From NCBI GenBank assembly GCA_018399015.1, contig CP073761.1:620001-684000 (forward strand): 64,000 bases of DNA, in the 5' to 3' direction. A program made the position numbers and the translations under genes. The stretch is from Cyanobium sp. M30B3. GTDB lineage: Bacteria > Cyanobacteriota > Cyanobacteriia > PCC-6307 > Cyanobiaceae. Positions 17,944 through 26,911 of this stretch are shown here, in pieces. Under the pieces are notes generated by a model, which had not been told where the DNA came from, searched no databases, and worked only from the letters and a program-made list of their open reading frames with translations. Position 1 is the first letter of the stretch; each line of letters opens with the position of its first letter.

Positions 17944-17999
17944 GGCGAGAGCAGACGATGGAGGAGATGGACGGAATGGGTGCGTGGGGCGTGGTGGCT

Positions 18000-18965
18000 T
18001 CAGCTTTGCTTGAGCCCTTCAGCGCCCTGCTGGCTGGCCTTGCCATAGGCCGAGATGATCGAAAAGCCAGCCAGCCCAAGCCAGCCCACGGGGCCTGCGC
18101 AGACCAAGGCTGTGGCCAGGGCTCCCTTACCCACCACCCCCATGGCGCGTTGGTTGTACTCCTGCTCGCTGAGCTTGTCCTTCTGGGTGAGCAGGGACAC
18201 CACATCCGGTGCCACCAGGCCGATGCCAGCGGTGAGGGGATTGGCGCCGAGCACCGCCTGGGTGACGGCCATGGAGGTGCCGCGGACGACGCCGTTGACT
18301 GTGCCTTTGGCCGCATCCTTGGCGATCTGCGCTTCTGCCTGGGCCGCCAGGTCATCCCGACCGGCATCGCGGTAACCCTGGGCCTGGGCCAGGCGGTGCA
18401 CGGCGGCCAGGCCACCACCCATCACGCCACCGAGGGCGCCAGTTTCCAGGGTGTCGCCAGCCACTTCAACCAGATCGCCGGTGACACCAGGCGTGTTGAG
18501 CTCGGCAACCTCGAGGGTGTACGCCTCGGCCTCAGCGACGTGCTCCTCACTCATGGGGGTGTCCCTGAGGCTGGAGTTCAGCGACTTGGGCCCGTAGACG
18601 ATGTTGCTGGCATCGCTGCTGCCGCCATCGGCATGGGGCTTGATGTGCATTGCGGGGATGTTCGGGTCGTTGACCACGGCATCGACTCCATCGATCGAGC
18701 CCCTGGCTTCTGCATGCACCCGTTGGTCCAAGAGCTCCTGGGCTTCTGCATCACTGCGGCGGGCACCATCGCGAATGCCGTCGGTGCGCAGCTGCTCCTT
18801 GAGCTCGGTGGGCAGGTCATCCCAGCCCACGCGGCGGAAAGCCTCCACCCCGCCGAGAGCGCTGGCTGCAGCAGCGGCGGGGAAGGCCACCCCAACCGTT
18901 GTGGTTTCGATTGACTGGCGGATCAGGACTCCGGCTCCATCTTTGCTATAGCGGTAAGTGGACAT
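18000..18965 (-). CDS. HNH-like domain protein with glycine-rich membrane-active C-terminus
   Basis: 321 aa. Around residue 108 the segment MHIKPHADGGSSDASNIVYG, then PKSLN, fits the H-x-x-P-x-x-x-G-G...N...N pattern of HNH nucleases. Residues 175-321 are Gly/Ala-rich with helices and likely membrane-inserting segments (GALATALVCAGPVGWLGLAG). The arrangement is like a toxin with nuclease and translocation parts, but no known toxin family is recognised and the first HNH His is not obvious. It starts MSTYRY, and an unrelated membrane protein at 29958 starts MATYRY. Confidence 0.5.
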   Translation of the reverse strand: MSTYRYSKDGAGVLIRQSIETTTVGVAFPAAAAASALGGVEAFRRVGWDDLPTELKEQLRTDGIRDGARRSDAEAQELLDQRVHAEARGSIDGVDAVVNDPNIPAMHIKPHADGGSSDASNIVYGPKSLNSSLRDTPMSEEHVAEAEAYTLEVAELNTPGVTGDLVEVAGDTLETGALGGVMGGGLAAVHRLAQAQGYRDAGRDDLAAQAEAQIAKDAAKGTVNGVVRGTSMAVTQAVLGANPLTAGIGLVAPDVVSLLTQKDKLSEQEYNQRAMGVVGKGALATALVCAGPVGWLGLAGFSIISAYGKASQQGAEGLKQS

Positions 18966-19016
18966 GGCTGGCTGTCAAGTAGCAGGGTGAAGATTCAGGT
19001 GGGTGTGGTTAGCTGA

Positions 19017-19286
19017 TCAGTGGCAGCTTTGGAAGATCTGCTGGCCGATGTACTGCGTGGTGCAGCGGGAGCGGCCGTAGGGGCTGGAGTAGTTGGAGAA
19101 GACCGTGTTGCCCACGCGCTGCCGCTGGTAGGTCCCGGTGTATCCCCGGGGGCCGGTTACTCTGCCGTAACCGGAATTGCCGTAGTCCTGGTAGTAGTAG
19201 TTCCAGCCCCAGGCCTTGGCGGCCGGCTGGTGGGCCAGCACGGCGAGGGGAGCGAGGAGCAGCAGGGAGGAAACGAAGCGCTTCAT
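19017..19286 (-). CDS. Secreted Tyr/Gly-rich small protein
   Basis: 89 aa with a clear signal peptide (MKRFVSSLLLLAPLAVLAHQ, cleavage after AKA near residue 25). The mature part is Tyr/Gly/Asn/Arg-rich with two Cys near the C-terminus (RCTTQYIGQQIFQSCH). Not recognised; a small periplasmic or extracellular protein. Confidence 0.65.
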   Translation of the reverse strand: MKRFVSSLLLLAPLAVLAHQPAAKAWGWNYYYQDYGNSGYGRVTGPRGYTGTYQRQRVGNTVFSNYSSPYGRSRCTTQYIGQQIFQSCH

Positions 19287-19374
19287 GGTCGTGGGGGTGA
19301 GATCGGTGGTGGAGCAGGTCAGCCCTGCCGTCCCCTACCCCTTGTTCCAAGGGCTGCGGGGTGATTCCAGGTGG

Positions 19375-19572
19375 TCAGTCTTTGTTCGGTGTGTCCTTGC
19401 GGGTTCCAAGATTCAGCTGGTCGTACGCCACGCCACAAACCAGGTGGCAGCCACCGAGGACCAGTGAGGCCCCACCGGTGAACGGCGCCATACAGGCACC
19501 GAGTCCCATCCAGAGCAGACCCTGCTGGGTGAAGCTCATGGTGCCCTCTCGGGCGGATTTGCTGTTGAGCAT
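19375..19572 (-). CDS. Small hydrophobic Gly/Cys-rich protein
   Basis: 65 aa (an alternative ATG at residue 12, MSFTQQG). It is one hydrophobic hairpin (LLWMGLGACMAPFTGGASLV, then LGGCHLVCGVAY) with a charged C-tail. It may be a membrane or bacteriocin-like peptide, but has no double-Gly leader. Function unknown. Confidence 0.4.
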   Translation of the reverse strand: MLNSKSAREGTMSFTQQGLLWMGLGACMAPFTGGASLVLGGCHLVCGVAYDQLNLGTRKDTPNKD

Positions 19573-19728
19573 GACGAGTACTTGCGATGAACAGGAGGGG
19601 CTTTGCTGCCCCTCTTGTTGTCTTCTCGTTCCGGTGCGCTGGGGGTGATTCCTGCTCAGAGGCGTGGACAGAGGGCGACAGCGGGGATCAGGGCTTACTG
19701 ATCGAGCAGGTACACCGATTGGGGACAG

Positions 19729-20052
19729 TCACCAGCCGCCGGTCCAGCCCGGCAGGGTCCGACTGGGATTCGGACCCTGGCGCATCAGGCCGTTGCCGTC
19801 GTAGATCGTGCCGTTGTTGCGATCGAGGTAACGCTGCTGCGAGGGAAGGGTGGGTAGCAAGCGGCGAGGATCTGGCCCGGACTGGATGATGCCGTTCTGA
19901 TTGCGGACGCTCCCATCGGGATAGAGAAACTGGGCCTGAACAGCCAGGCCTGAGCTGAGGCTGAGTCCAAGCAGGGCAGCCAGCAGGGAGCTGGAGGTGA
20001 GACCGGCAATCGTTTGTGCAGGGGGGGGGCGAGCGGCAGTGGTGCCACTCAT
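19729..20052 (-). CDS. Secreted small hypothetical protein
   Basis: 107 aa from the ATG at 20052. It has a signal-peptide-like segment (SLLAALLGLSLSSGLAVQAQ). The mature domain contains paired sequence units of the form YPDGSVRNQNGIIQSGPDP and YDGNGLMRQGPNPSRTLPG. It lies just downstream of the TPR-CHAT gene on the same strand. Not recognised. Confidence 0.55.
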   Translation of the reverse strand: MSGTTAARPPPAQTIAGLTSSSLLAALLGLSLSSGLAVQAQFLYPDGSVRNQNGIIQSGPDPRRLLPTLPSQQRYLDRNNGTIYDGNGLMRQGPNPSRTLPGWTGGW

Positions 20053-20100
20053 TGCTCTCCCCTCGTTCTTGCCGCCGTGAGGTAATTCCACGGGGAGGGA

Positions 20101-23100
20101 TCAGAGCCCCTGGATCGGCCCCCAGTCGCCGGTGAGCTGCCAGGCGGCCCAGAAGTAGGGGGTGCGCCAGTCCTCGCCCATGGGACCTTTCACCGAGCCA
20201 TTGCGAAACTCAGCCTGGACGGCGGCCAGGGCATCAGCGCGGCCCTCGCCAGCCTTGAGACGCCGGTAGAAGCGCACCATGAACTCGGCGGTGGCGGCAT
20301 CATCCACCTTCCAGAGCGAGAGCAGGGTGGAGCGGGCGCCGGCCACGGTGAGGGCCCGCTGCAGGCCATACACCCCCTCGCCAGTGCGCACATCACCCTG
20401 GCCGGTGGAGCAGGCCGAGAGCACCACCAGCTGGGTTCCCTTGAGATTGAGCTGCAAGGCTTCTGCGGCAGTCAGATATCCGTCGTCATTCGGGTCGAGG
20501 TCAGGCTGGTTGGCACCGGCGAGCACCAGACCGCTGCGCAGCTGGGGGTCTTCCTGGCGGAGCGATTGCAGCAGGGGGGATTCCTCTTGAAGCATGCGCA
20601 GGGGATCAGATGGCGGGGCTTGCTGATCGGCAACAAAGAATCCGTGGGTAGCAACATGCAGCACCCGAGGGCTTTGCTGCTGTATCAGTGCCGCGGTGGT
20701 GGCCTGCGGCCCACTGACCAGACGGGTGCCCAGGAGGCTCGCCACCTGCTGACCTTCCTGTTGAGTGCCAGGAAGAGGGGACCAGACGGTCTTGCCCAGG
20801 TCTCCCGAGCGGCGCTGAGCCACGCTGAGCGCAGCGGCTGGACGGGATGCAACTGCCTTGATGCCCGGGCGATCAAAGCTGGGGTTAGCCACCACTACAG
20901 CTTTAGTGCTGCCTGCAGCGGGTTGCTGGAGACGCACCAGCTCGCGGCCGGTGGTGAGCAGCCGCAGCTGCACCGCCTCGGCCAAAGGCTTGTTGGGTTG
21001 CTGTGGAGCGGGCAGTGCGGCAAATGGCACCCGGTTCAACTCGCCATCGGGGGAGAGAAACCACTGGCGGCTGCCAGTGAGGTGGGGAAGCAGCGGCCGC
21101 AGCAGCAGCTCACTCAGCTGCGCCCAAAAAGCCTCTGCGTCGTTCTGGTCCTGGTCGGAAGCACTCAGTCCCTTGTGGACGAGGGCATCGATCGCTGCTG
21201 CTGGTCCCAGCGACACGAAACTGATGGTGCCGTTGGGGGTTAGCAGCAGGGCGATGTATTTCGGTTCACCCCAGACCTGATCACTTGGTTTTCGACCATC
21301 AAAGGGGCGGTAGCGCTGGAACTCAACAAGCACACCATCGGCTGGCAATGCCTTGGCTACTGCGGCGGGGGTAACGAGCTGAATCTGGAGGTCTGGGAGC
21401 TGACGGTAGAATTCAACCTGCATTTTGTCTCTTTGTCGGCGCAGCAAAGCGCGCTGATCAGCTGACAAAGAAACGGAAGCGAGTTGCTGAGTTAATGCTT
21501 GAAGCTCACGCACCTTGGCTTGATCTATGCTTGATACACTGAGCAGGAGAGCCTGACGCTTTTCAATCTCTGGTAGCAGACCCTGCCGGTTGAGACGGGT
21601 CTCCAACGCTAGTTGCGTTGCAGGGAGATATTGCTCTATCAATCCAAAGCTAACTTGCCACGTATCGCCAAGTTTACGAAGTTGCGCCGAACGAGCCTGA
21701 TCTTGAAGAAATGGAAGTTCACGTATCAGCCAGCTACCTTCTATTTCAAGCGATCGAATCAGGGTGGAAACTGCAGCGCTATACTTTCTTTGGTCCTTTA
21801 GGAGCAATGCCAAGTTGCTGAGGCCGAGTGCAACATCGGGATGATCTGTCCCGATGGCTTTCTCATAGATGGCCACAGTGCGTCGAAAGAGAGACTCTGC
21901 TGCGCCGTATTGTCCTTGATAGAACAGGAGCAATGCCAGGTTGTTGAGGCTTTGGGCGACATCGGGATGATCCGTCCCGAGGGCTTTCTCGTAGATGACC
22001 AGAGAGCGCTGAAAGAGAGGCTCTGCAGCGCTGTATTGCCCCTGATTCTTCAGAAGCAATGCGAGATTGTTGAGCGTGGTGGCGACATTAGGATGGTCCG
22101 TCCCGATGGCTTTCTCATAGATGGCCAGAGTGCGTCGAAAGAGAGGCTCTGCTGCGCCGTATTGTCCTTGATCGAGCAGGAGCAATGCCAGGTTGTTGAG
22201 GCTTTGGGCGACATCGGGATGATCCGTCCCGAGGGCTTTCTCCCTTATGGCCAGAGAGCGCCGAAAGAGAGGCTCTGCTTCGCTGTACTGCCCCTGGTTT
22301 CTCAGAACCATTGCTAGGTTGTTGAGGCCGAGTGCGAAGTTGGGATGATCCGTTCCGAAGGCTTTCTCATAGATGTCAAGAGAGCGCCGGTAGAGGGGCT
22401 CTACTGCGCGGTATTGTCCTTGATCGAACAGGAGCAATGCCAGGTTGTTGAGGCCGAGTGCGACATCGGGATGATCCGACCCGAGGGCTTTCTCGTAAAT
22501 GACCAGAGAGCGCCGAATGAGAGGCTCTGCAGCGCTGTATTGCCCCTGGTTTCTCAGAACCATTGCTAGGTTGTTGAGGCCGAGTGCGACATCGGGATGA
22601 TCCGTCCCGATGGCTTTCTCATAGATGGCCAGAGTGCGTCGAAAGAGAGGCTCTGCTGCGCCGTATTGTCCTTGATCAGTCAGGAGCAATGCCAGGTTGT
22701 TGAGGCTTTTGGCGACATCGGGATGATCCGTCCCGAGGGCTTTCTCCCTTATGGCCAGAGAGCGCCGAAAGAGAGGCTCTGCTTCGCTGTACTGCCCCTG
22801 GTTTCTCAGAACCATTGCTAGGTTGTTGAGGCCGAGTGCGAAGTTGGGATGATCCGTTCCGAAGGCTTTCTCATAGATGGCCAGAGTGCGTCGAAAGAGA
22901 GGCTCTGCTGCGCCGTATTGTCCTTGATCAGTCAGGAGCAATGCCAGGTTGTTGAGGCTTTGGGCGACAACGGGATGATCCGTCCCGAGGGCTTTCTCCC
23001 TTATGGCCAGAGAGCGCCGAAAGAGAGGCTCTGCTTCGTTGTACTGCCCCTGGTTCCTCAGAAGTAATGCGAGATTATTGAGCGTGGTGGCGACATTAGG

Positions 23101-24240
23101 ATGGTCCGTCCCGATGGCTTTCTCATAGATGGCAAGAGAGCGCCGGTAGAGGGGCTCTGCTGCGCCGTATTGTCCTTGATCAGTCAGGAGCAATGCCAGG
23201 TTGTTGAGGCTTTGGGCGACAACGGGATGATCCGTCCCGAGGGCTTTCTCGTAGATGACCAGAGAGCGCCGAATGAGAGGCTCAGCGTCGCTGTATTGCC
23301 CCTGATTCTTCAGAAGAAATGCGAGGTTGTTTAGGGAAATGGCAAGCGTAGAATAATCAGGTCCATGGCTTTTCTCGTGAATCGCCAAAGAGCGCCTGAG
23401 AAGAGGCTCTGCTTCCCCGTACTTTCCTTGGGCGCTGAGGAGCCGTGCCAATCTAGTCAGGATGTTGGCAACCGAGGGATGATCTGCGCCGAGATCTTTC
23501 TCGGAAATAGCTAATAGTTGCTTCCAGGCAGTGGCCGCAGCTTCATATTTTTTTTCAGATTCTAATCTTTCTGCTTGCCGAATTAAAGACTGAATATCAG
23601 GCTCTTGGTAAGTAGTTGCATCAATATCAGGGCTTAGCTGTTGCGATAAAGCCAAAGCGCGCTGCATAACATCTCTTTTAAGTGTTTCGCTTAAGCTTGG
23701 GCCGTCTTGGAGTGCGTCAAGTAATTGATCCTCGTAGGTTGTGCTTTTTGCATTGAGCGCTGACCATGTAGCTTGCTTGTAAATGGTAATCAGCGCAAGT
23801 GAGGTCTGATCCATGGAGGCCAGCAGTGCGCTGTTCTGATGGCTAGGACTTGATGACCTTGACAGCAATGAATCTTCATCTGGCAGTGGCGAGCTGATTG
23901 TTATGCCGAGCTCGATGAGCAACGCCTCTAGACCATAGGCATAGCGGTAGAGAGAGGATGCTGCATTGATCCCAAACCGCTCTAAGACTTCTTTCTCTTG
24001 ATCGGACAGTGATCTCCAGAACGGGTCATTCCCAAAGCGATCACCAATCTTCTCAGCGGTTGCTGTATTGCCTTCTTGTGGTTGGGATTGCGTTGTGCTT
24101 GTCTGAGCGAGAAGTCCTTGGGGCAAGCCCAGGCTGAGAAGTGTTGCCGACAGTGCAATGCAACTGCTGGTCATGCCCCGCCCTGCCATCACGCGCAGCT
24201 TGCGGAACAGAGCTTGCTGGACCTTGTTGGAACCACCCAT
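20101..24240 (-). CDS. Secreted TPR-CHAT (caspase-like) protein
   Basis: 1379 aa. A signal peptide (residues 18-46, MAGRGMTSSCIALSATLLSL) predicts export. Residues about 245-840 hold fourteen 42-aa tetratricopeptide repeats of kinesin-light-chain type (TDHPDVAQSLNNLALLL). A helical linker follows, then a C-terminal CHAT domain with His1199 in HVATHGFF and Cys1277 in LSACSTGQG, the clan CD peptidase dyad. The end (GDWRTPYFWAAWQLTGDWGP) is the usual cyanobacterial CHAT ending. It is divergent from the cassette at 24585. Likely a peptidase triggered by ligand or partner binding to the TPRs; the substrate is unknown. Confidence 0.88.
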   Translation of the reverse strand: MGGSNKVQQALFRKLRVMAGRGMTSSCIALSATLLSLGLPQGLLAQTSTTQSQPQEGNTATAEKIGDRFGNDPFWRSLSDQEKEVLERFGINAASSLYRYAYGLEALLIELGITISSPLPDEDSLLSRSSSPSHQNSALLASMDQTSLALITIYKQATWSALNAKSTTYEDQLLDALQDGPSLSETLKRDVMQRALALSQQLSPDIDATTYQEPDIQSLIRQAERLESEKKYEAAATAWKQLLAISEKDLGADHPSVANILTRLARLLSAQGKYGEAEPLLRRSLAIHEKSHGPDYSTLAISLNNLAFLLKNQGQYSDAEPLIRRSLVIYEKALGTDHPVVAQSLNNLALLLTDQGQYGAAEPLYRRSLAIYEKAIGTDHPNVATTLNNLALLLRNQGQYNEAEPLFRRSLAIREKALGTDHPVVAQSLNNLALLLTDQGQYGAAEPLFRRTLAIYEKAFGTDHPNFALGLNNLAMVLRNQGQYSEAEPLFRRSLAIREKALGTDHPDVAKSLNNLALLLTDQGQYGAAEPLFRRTLAIYEKAIGTDHPDVALGLNNLAMVLRNQGQYSAAEPLIRRSLVIYEKALGSDHPDVALGLNNLALLLFDQGQYRAVEPLYRRSLDIYEKAFGTDHPNFALGLNNLAMVLRNQGQYSEAEPLFRRSLAIREKALGTDHPDVAQSLNNLALLLLDQGQYGAAEPLFRRTLAIYEKAIGTDHPNVATTLNNLALLLKNQGQYSAAEPLFQRSLVIYEKALGTDHPDVAQSLNNLALLLFYQGQYGAAESLFRRTVAIYEKAIGTDHPDVALGLSNLALLLKDQRKYSAAVSTLIRSLEIEGSWLIRELPFLQDQARSAQLRKLGDTWQVSFGLIEQYLPATQLALETRLNRQGLLPEIEKRQALLLSVSSIDQAKVRELQALTQQLASVSLSADQRALLRRQRDKMQVEFYRQLPDLQIQLVTPAAVAKALPADGVLVEFQRYRPFDGRKPSDQVWGEPKYIALLLTPNGTISFVSLGPAAAIDALVHKGLSASDQDQNDAEAFWAQLSELLLRPLLPHLTGSRQWFLSPDGELNRVPFAALPAPQQPNKPLAEAVQLRLLTTGRELVRLQQPAAGSTKAVVVANPSFDRPGIKAVASRPAAALSVAQRRSGDLGKTVWSPLPGTQQEGQQVASLLGTRLVSGPQATTAALIQQQSPRVLHVATHGFFVADQQAPPSDPLRMLQEESPLLQSLRQEDPQLRSGLVLAGANQPDLDPNDDGYLTAAEALQLNLKGTQLVVLSACSTGQGDVRTGEGVYGLQRALTVAGARSTLLSLWKVDDAATAEFMVRFYRRLKAGEGRADALAAVQAEFRNGSVKGPMGEDWRTPYFWAAWQLTGDWGPIQGL
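21790..23470 (-). repeat. Tandem 126-bp TPR repeats with 252-bp higher-order period
   Basis: Each 42-aa TPR is encoded by 126 bp. Alternating unit types (LLTDQGQYGAAEPLFRRTLA, then VLRNQGQYSEAEPLF) create a 252-bp double repeat that is nearly identical at the DNA level across 22.3-23.3 kb. This implies recent unequal recombination or gene conversion. It is also a likely assembly or copy-number hazard. Confidence 0.85.
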
Positions 24241-24584
24241 CTTCTGTATTCAGCAGTGTTGTGGAGTTGCTGTTCTGGCGTCCATCAGTACACGAATTGC
24301 CGGTAGCCAGACGTGAGTCCATGACCGAGACGATCCGGCCCTCCATCTAGATCCGAACAACAATGCCATCTCGGCTGGTTCACCCCTGCGTGGGTTCCGC
24401 CAGCTGCGCGAAAGGTAAATGCGAATAGTTTGCATGGCGCAGGCCAGGGGCTTCAGCTGGTGTCTGCTGGAAAACGCGTGGTGAGTTGGCGGGCCGTACT
24501 GGTCGTTCTGGCGGCTTTGCCCTGATTCAGCTCTTCTGCCTACAGTCTGTCATCAGATGGTCGGCAGTGGGAACGATTGCAGCA
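24241..24584. promoter_or_regulatory. Divergent intergenic region between the two CHAT loci
   Basis: About 340 bp between the TPR-CHAT gene (minus) and the sigma-like/DUF1822/CHAT cassette (plus). It is slightly AT-richer than its surroundings and must hold both promoters. I see no clear -35/-10 pair or operator. Confidence 0.4.
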
Positions 24585-25871
24585 ATGCGTCAATACCTGG
24601 AGCTCTTGCACCTCGGGGCAGATGGGATCGAGAGCAAGCCAACTCCTGCGGCGGCCCCTCTCCTTGCCGGGTTGGTCGGTGATGCCGCAGAACCCAGCCG
24701 CAGCCTGGATCTGGCGCTACTGGAGGCGAGCCAGGTGGGGCTTGATCCCTTGCCGCTGCTGTGCCTGCGCTGCCGCATCAGCCACGCCTTGGCGGCCTGG
24801 CTGATCGCCACACACAGTGCCCACCGCAAACTGCACGGGATCGAGCTGGAGGCGATGGCCAGCTATGGGCTCGACGACGACGGCACACTCAGCATCCGTA
24901 CGGGGTCCGGCGGCCAGGTGGCCTTCGTTCATGCGGAACTTGCATCATTGCCTGCGCGGTTGCTCAGTCCCTTCTCTGCTGAGGTGCTGCGTAGTTACGA
25001 GCCTGCCCAGAGCGGCCTCACCCACTGGGCACGTCTAAAGATCCAGGCCCACAACGAGCTCAAGGCCTACTTCAAGCAACATGGCCTGTTGCTGATCTCC
25101 GACTGGGCGCTGCTGCGTGACAGCAGCCCCCGCCGCGTGCGCCAGGCGTGCCAGGAGCAGCTCAGCGGCGGCGACACGATTGACTCCCTCTGCGCTCTGC
25201 ACGCCAGCTACCGCCCCCTCTATGACGCCGCCAAGGCGGAATACAGAGCGCGAACGGGCAAGGCATCGGGCTGGCAGCCCGATCTGGCCTTCCTTAGGGA
25301 ACTGGCACCCGATGAGGAGCCCTTTGTCACCCTCGACCGACTGAAGGCAGCCGCCCAGGCCGTTCGTCTGCTGCTCACCAGCACCACCCGATCGAGCAGC
25401 AACGCTGCCGCGCTGGCCGAGCAGGTTGCCGATCCCAGGTGCATGGACTCCAAACCAGATCAATATGAGTCGCCCGCAGAGCTCAAGGCGCTGATTGATG
25501 CCGCCTTGCAACGGGCGATGGATCAGCACATGCCAGCGGTACTTGCCGGCTCGGCCAAGGCTGGTGAGCTGCTGCGCTGTCTCTGGGCCGGCTGGGCCGA
25601 GGGCCTCACCAACCGCCCCCTGGCCGAGCGCTGCGGCACCAGCTGCGGCACGGTGAGCAAGAAGCTGCGGCCTGTTGAGCACGCCACGGCCATCGCCACG
25701 GCAGCCGCAGTGGAGCTCAAGCGCCATGCGGCCTTTGCCAGCTGCGGCCAGAGTGTGGAGGCAGCCGAGCGGCTAGTGGATGCCCTGCGGAATCACCTGC
25801 TGGAGCCAGAACAAGAGGGTGATGTCGCCCCCCTGCGCCAGTGGGTGCGGAACCACCTGAGTCAGCCATGA
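24585..25871 (+). CDS. CHAT-cassette sigma-like/HTH protein
   Basis: 428 aa from the ATG at 24585 (MRQYLELLHLGADG). A central region (TPWA-like LTHWARLKIQAHNELKAYF, then LLISDWALLRDSSPRRVRQA) and a C-terminal region with a helix-turn-helix (LTNRPLAERCGTSCGTVSKK) match a cyanobacterial protein found in front of DUF1822 and CHAT genes, distantly sigma-70-like. It overlaps the next gene (ATGA). Role: probably transcriptional control of, or signalling with, the CHAT cassette. The family assignment is from memory of the context, not a search. Confidence 0.6.
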   Translation: MRQYLELLHLGADGIESKPTPAAAPLLAGLVGDAAEPSRSLDLALLEASQVGLDPLPLLCLRCRISHALAAWLIATHSAHRKLHGIELEAMASYGLDDDGTLSIRTGSGGQVAFVHAELASLPARLLSPFSAEVLRSYEPAQSGLTHWARLKIQAHNELKAYFKQHGLLLISDWALLRDSSPRRVRQACQEQLSGGDTIDSLCALHASYRPLYDAAKAEYRARTGKASGWQPDLAFLRELAPDEEPFVTLDRLKAAAQAVRLLLTSTTRSSSNAAALAEQVADPRCMDSKPDQYESPAELKALIDAALQRAMDQHMPAVLAGSAKAGELLRCLWAGWAEGLTNRPLAERCGTSCGTVSKKLRPVEHATAIATAAAVELKRHAAFASCGQSVEAAERLVDALRNHLLEPEQEGDVAPLRQWVRNHLSQP

Positions 25872-26911
25872 GCGAACCGATACCCGTGACCGATGTCCTG
25901 GCCATGCCGCCCGGGGCCATCGAGCTGCCGGCCGATGGCAGCTGGCCGAATGCCCGGGCGATGGCGGTTGCAGCCCTTGTGGAGGTGCTGGCCAGCCGCG
26001 GCGTTGCCTTGCCGCTGGGGCCGGCAACGGCGGCGCAGGAGGACGGCCGGTTGCTGAGCCTCAATCGCTTTGCCCTCCAGCTCAGCACCAGCGGCATCAG
26101 CGCCGATCAGATCGCCATCGACCTAACACCTTGGAGCGAGCAGGCCAGCGCACCCCAGCTGCTGCTTTCGGCCCTGGTGGATGAGGAGAACGCCCTCGTT
26201 GCCTTTGGTGGGGTGCTCACCGGCCCGGAATTCGTGAGTTTGGCCAGCACCGCCGAGCGCGACGGAGATCAGCTGCTGTTGGATGTGGATGCCTTCCGGG
26301 GCGGCGTGGAGCGGCTGCTCACCCTGGTGCAGCTGCTGGAACCAGAAGCGTTGCCCCGCACGGCACTGGTTAGCTGGCGCTCCGCAGGTGCGGTTGTGAG
26401 CGCCGTGGCCGACTGGCTGCAGGGCCGGCTGGATGAGGGCCTCAGCGCCCTGGGGGGTGTGTTGTTGCCCCCAGCGATGCAGCCCGGCCTGTCTGCAGGC
26501 GGCATGCGCTCTTCCGCCGCAGCCATCAGCGGCCTGGAGAACAGCATTCCCCTGGCCGTGCTGGCCATCCCCCTGGGCCTCACCCCCGACGGCCAGCTGG
26601 TGAGCGGTGAGGAGGCGCGCCAATGCGTGGAAACCTTCCAGTTGCTGCTCATCCCCAGCACGGGCCCGGGCGCGGGCGACAGCCCGGAGGCCCTGGTCCT
26701 TCAGCTGACAGGCACCATCACCGGAGACCTGCTGCCCGATGGCATCGAGCTCATCGCTGAACAGGGTCGGCTGCGGCAAAGTGCCACCAGTGAGCAGAGC
26801 AACGAGCTGTCGCTCTGCTTCCGGGGTGTGAATCCGATTCAGGTGGTGCTGCGAACCGCAGCTGGCGAGCCCCTGCAGCTGCCGCTGCTCCAGCTGCCGC
26901 CGCAGGCATGA
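25868..26911 (+). CDS. DUF1822-family protein
   Basis: 347 aa from the ATG at 25868, which overlaps the previous stop; the in-frame upstream start is not needed. Family features: a beta-rich N-terminal segment with RFALQLSTSGISADQIAIDL, a helix-rich centre with GVERLLTLVQLLEPEALP, and a C-terminal beta domain. DUF1822 is almost confined to cyanobacteria and recurs beside CHAT proteases. It overlaps the CHAT gene by 4 bp. Function unknown; possibly a sensor or regulator of the protease. Confidence 0.75.
   Translation: MSEPIPVTDVLAMPPGAIELPADGSWPNARAMAVAALVEVLASRGVALPLGPATAAQEDGRLLSLNRFALQLSTSGISADQIAIDLTPWSEQASAPQLLLSALVDEENALVAFGGVLTGPEFVSLASTAERDGDQLLLDVDAFRGGVERLLTLVQLLEPEALPRTALVSWRSAGAVVSAVADWLQGRLDEGLSALGGVLLPPAMQPGLSAGGMRSSAAAISGLENSIPLAVLAIPLGLTPDGQLVSGEEARQCVETFQLLLIPSTGPGAGDSPEALVLQLTGTITGDLLPDGIELIAEQGRLRQSATSEQSNELSLCFRGVNPIQVVLRTAAGEPLQLPLLQLPPQA

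Noticed and set aside
21790-23470. Regular repeats resembling a CRISPR array or satellite
   Set aside because: Repeats are in-frame TPR codons with a 126/252-bp period and no spacers.
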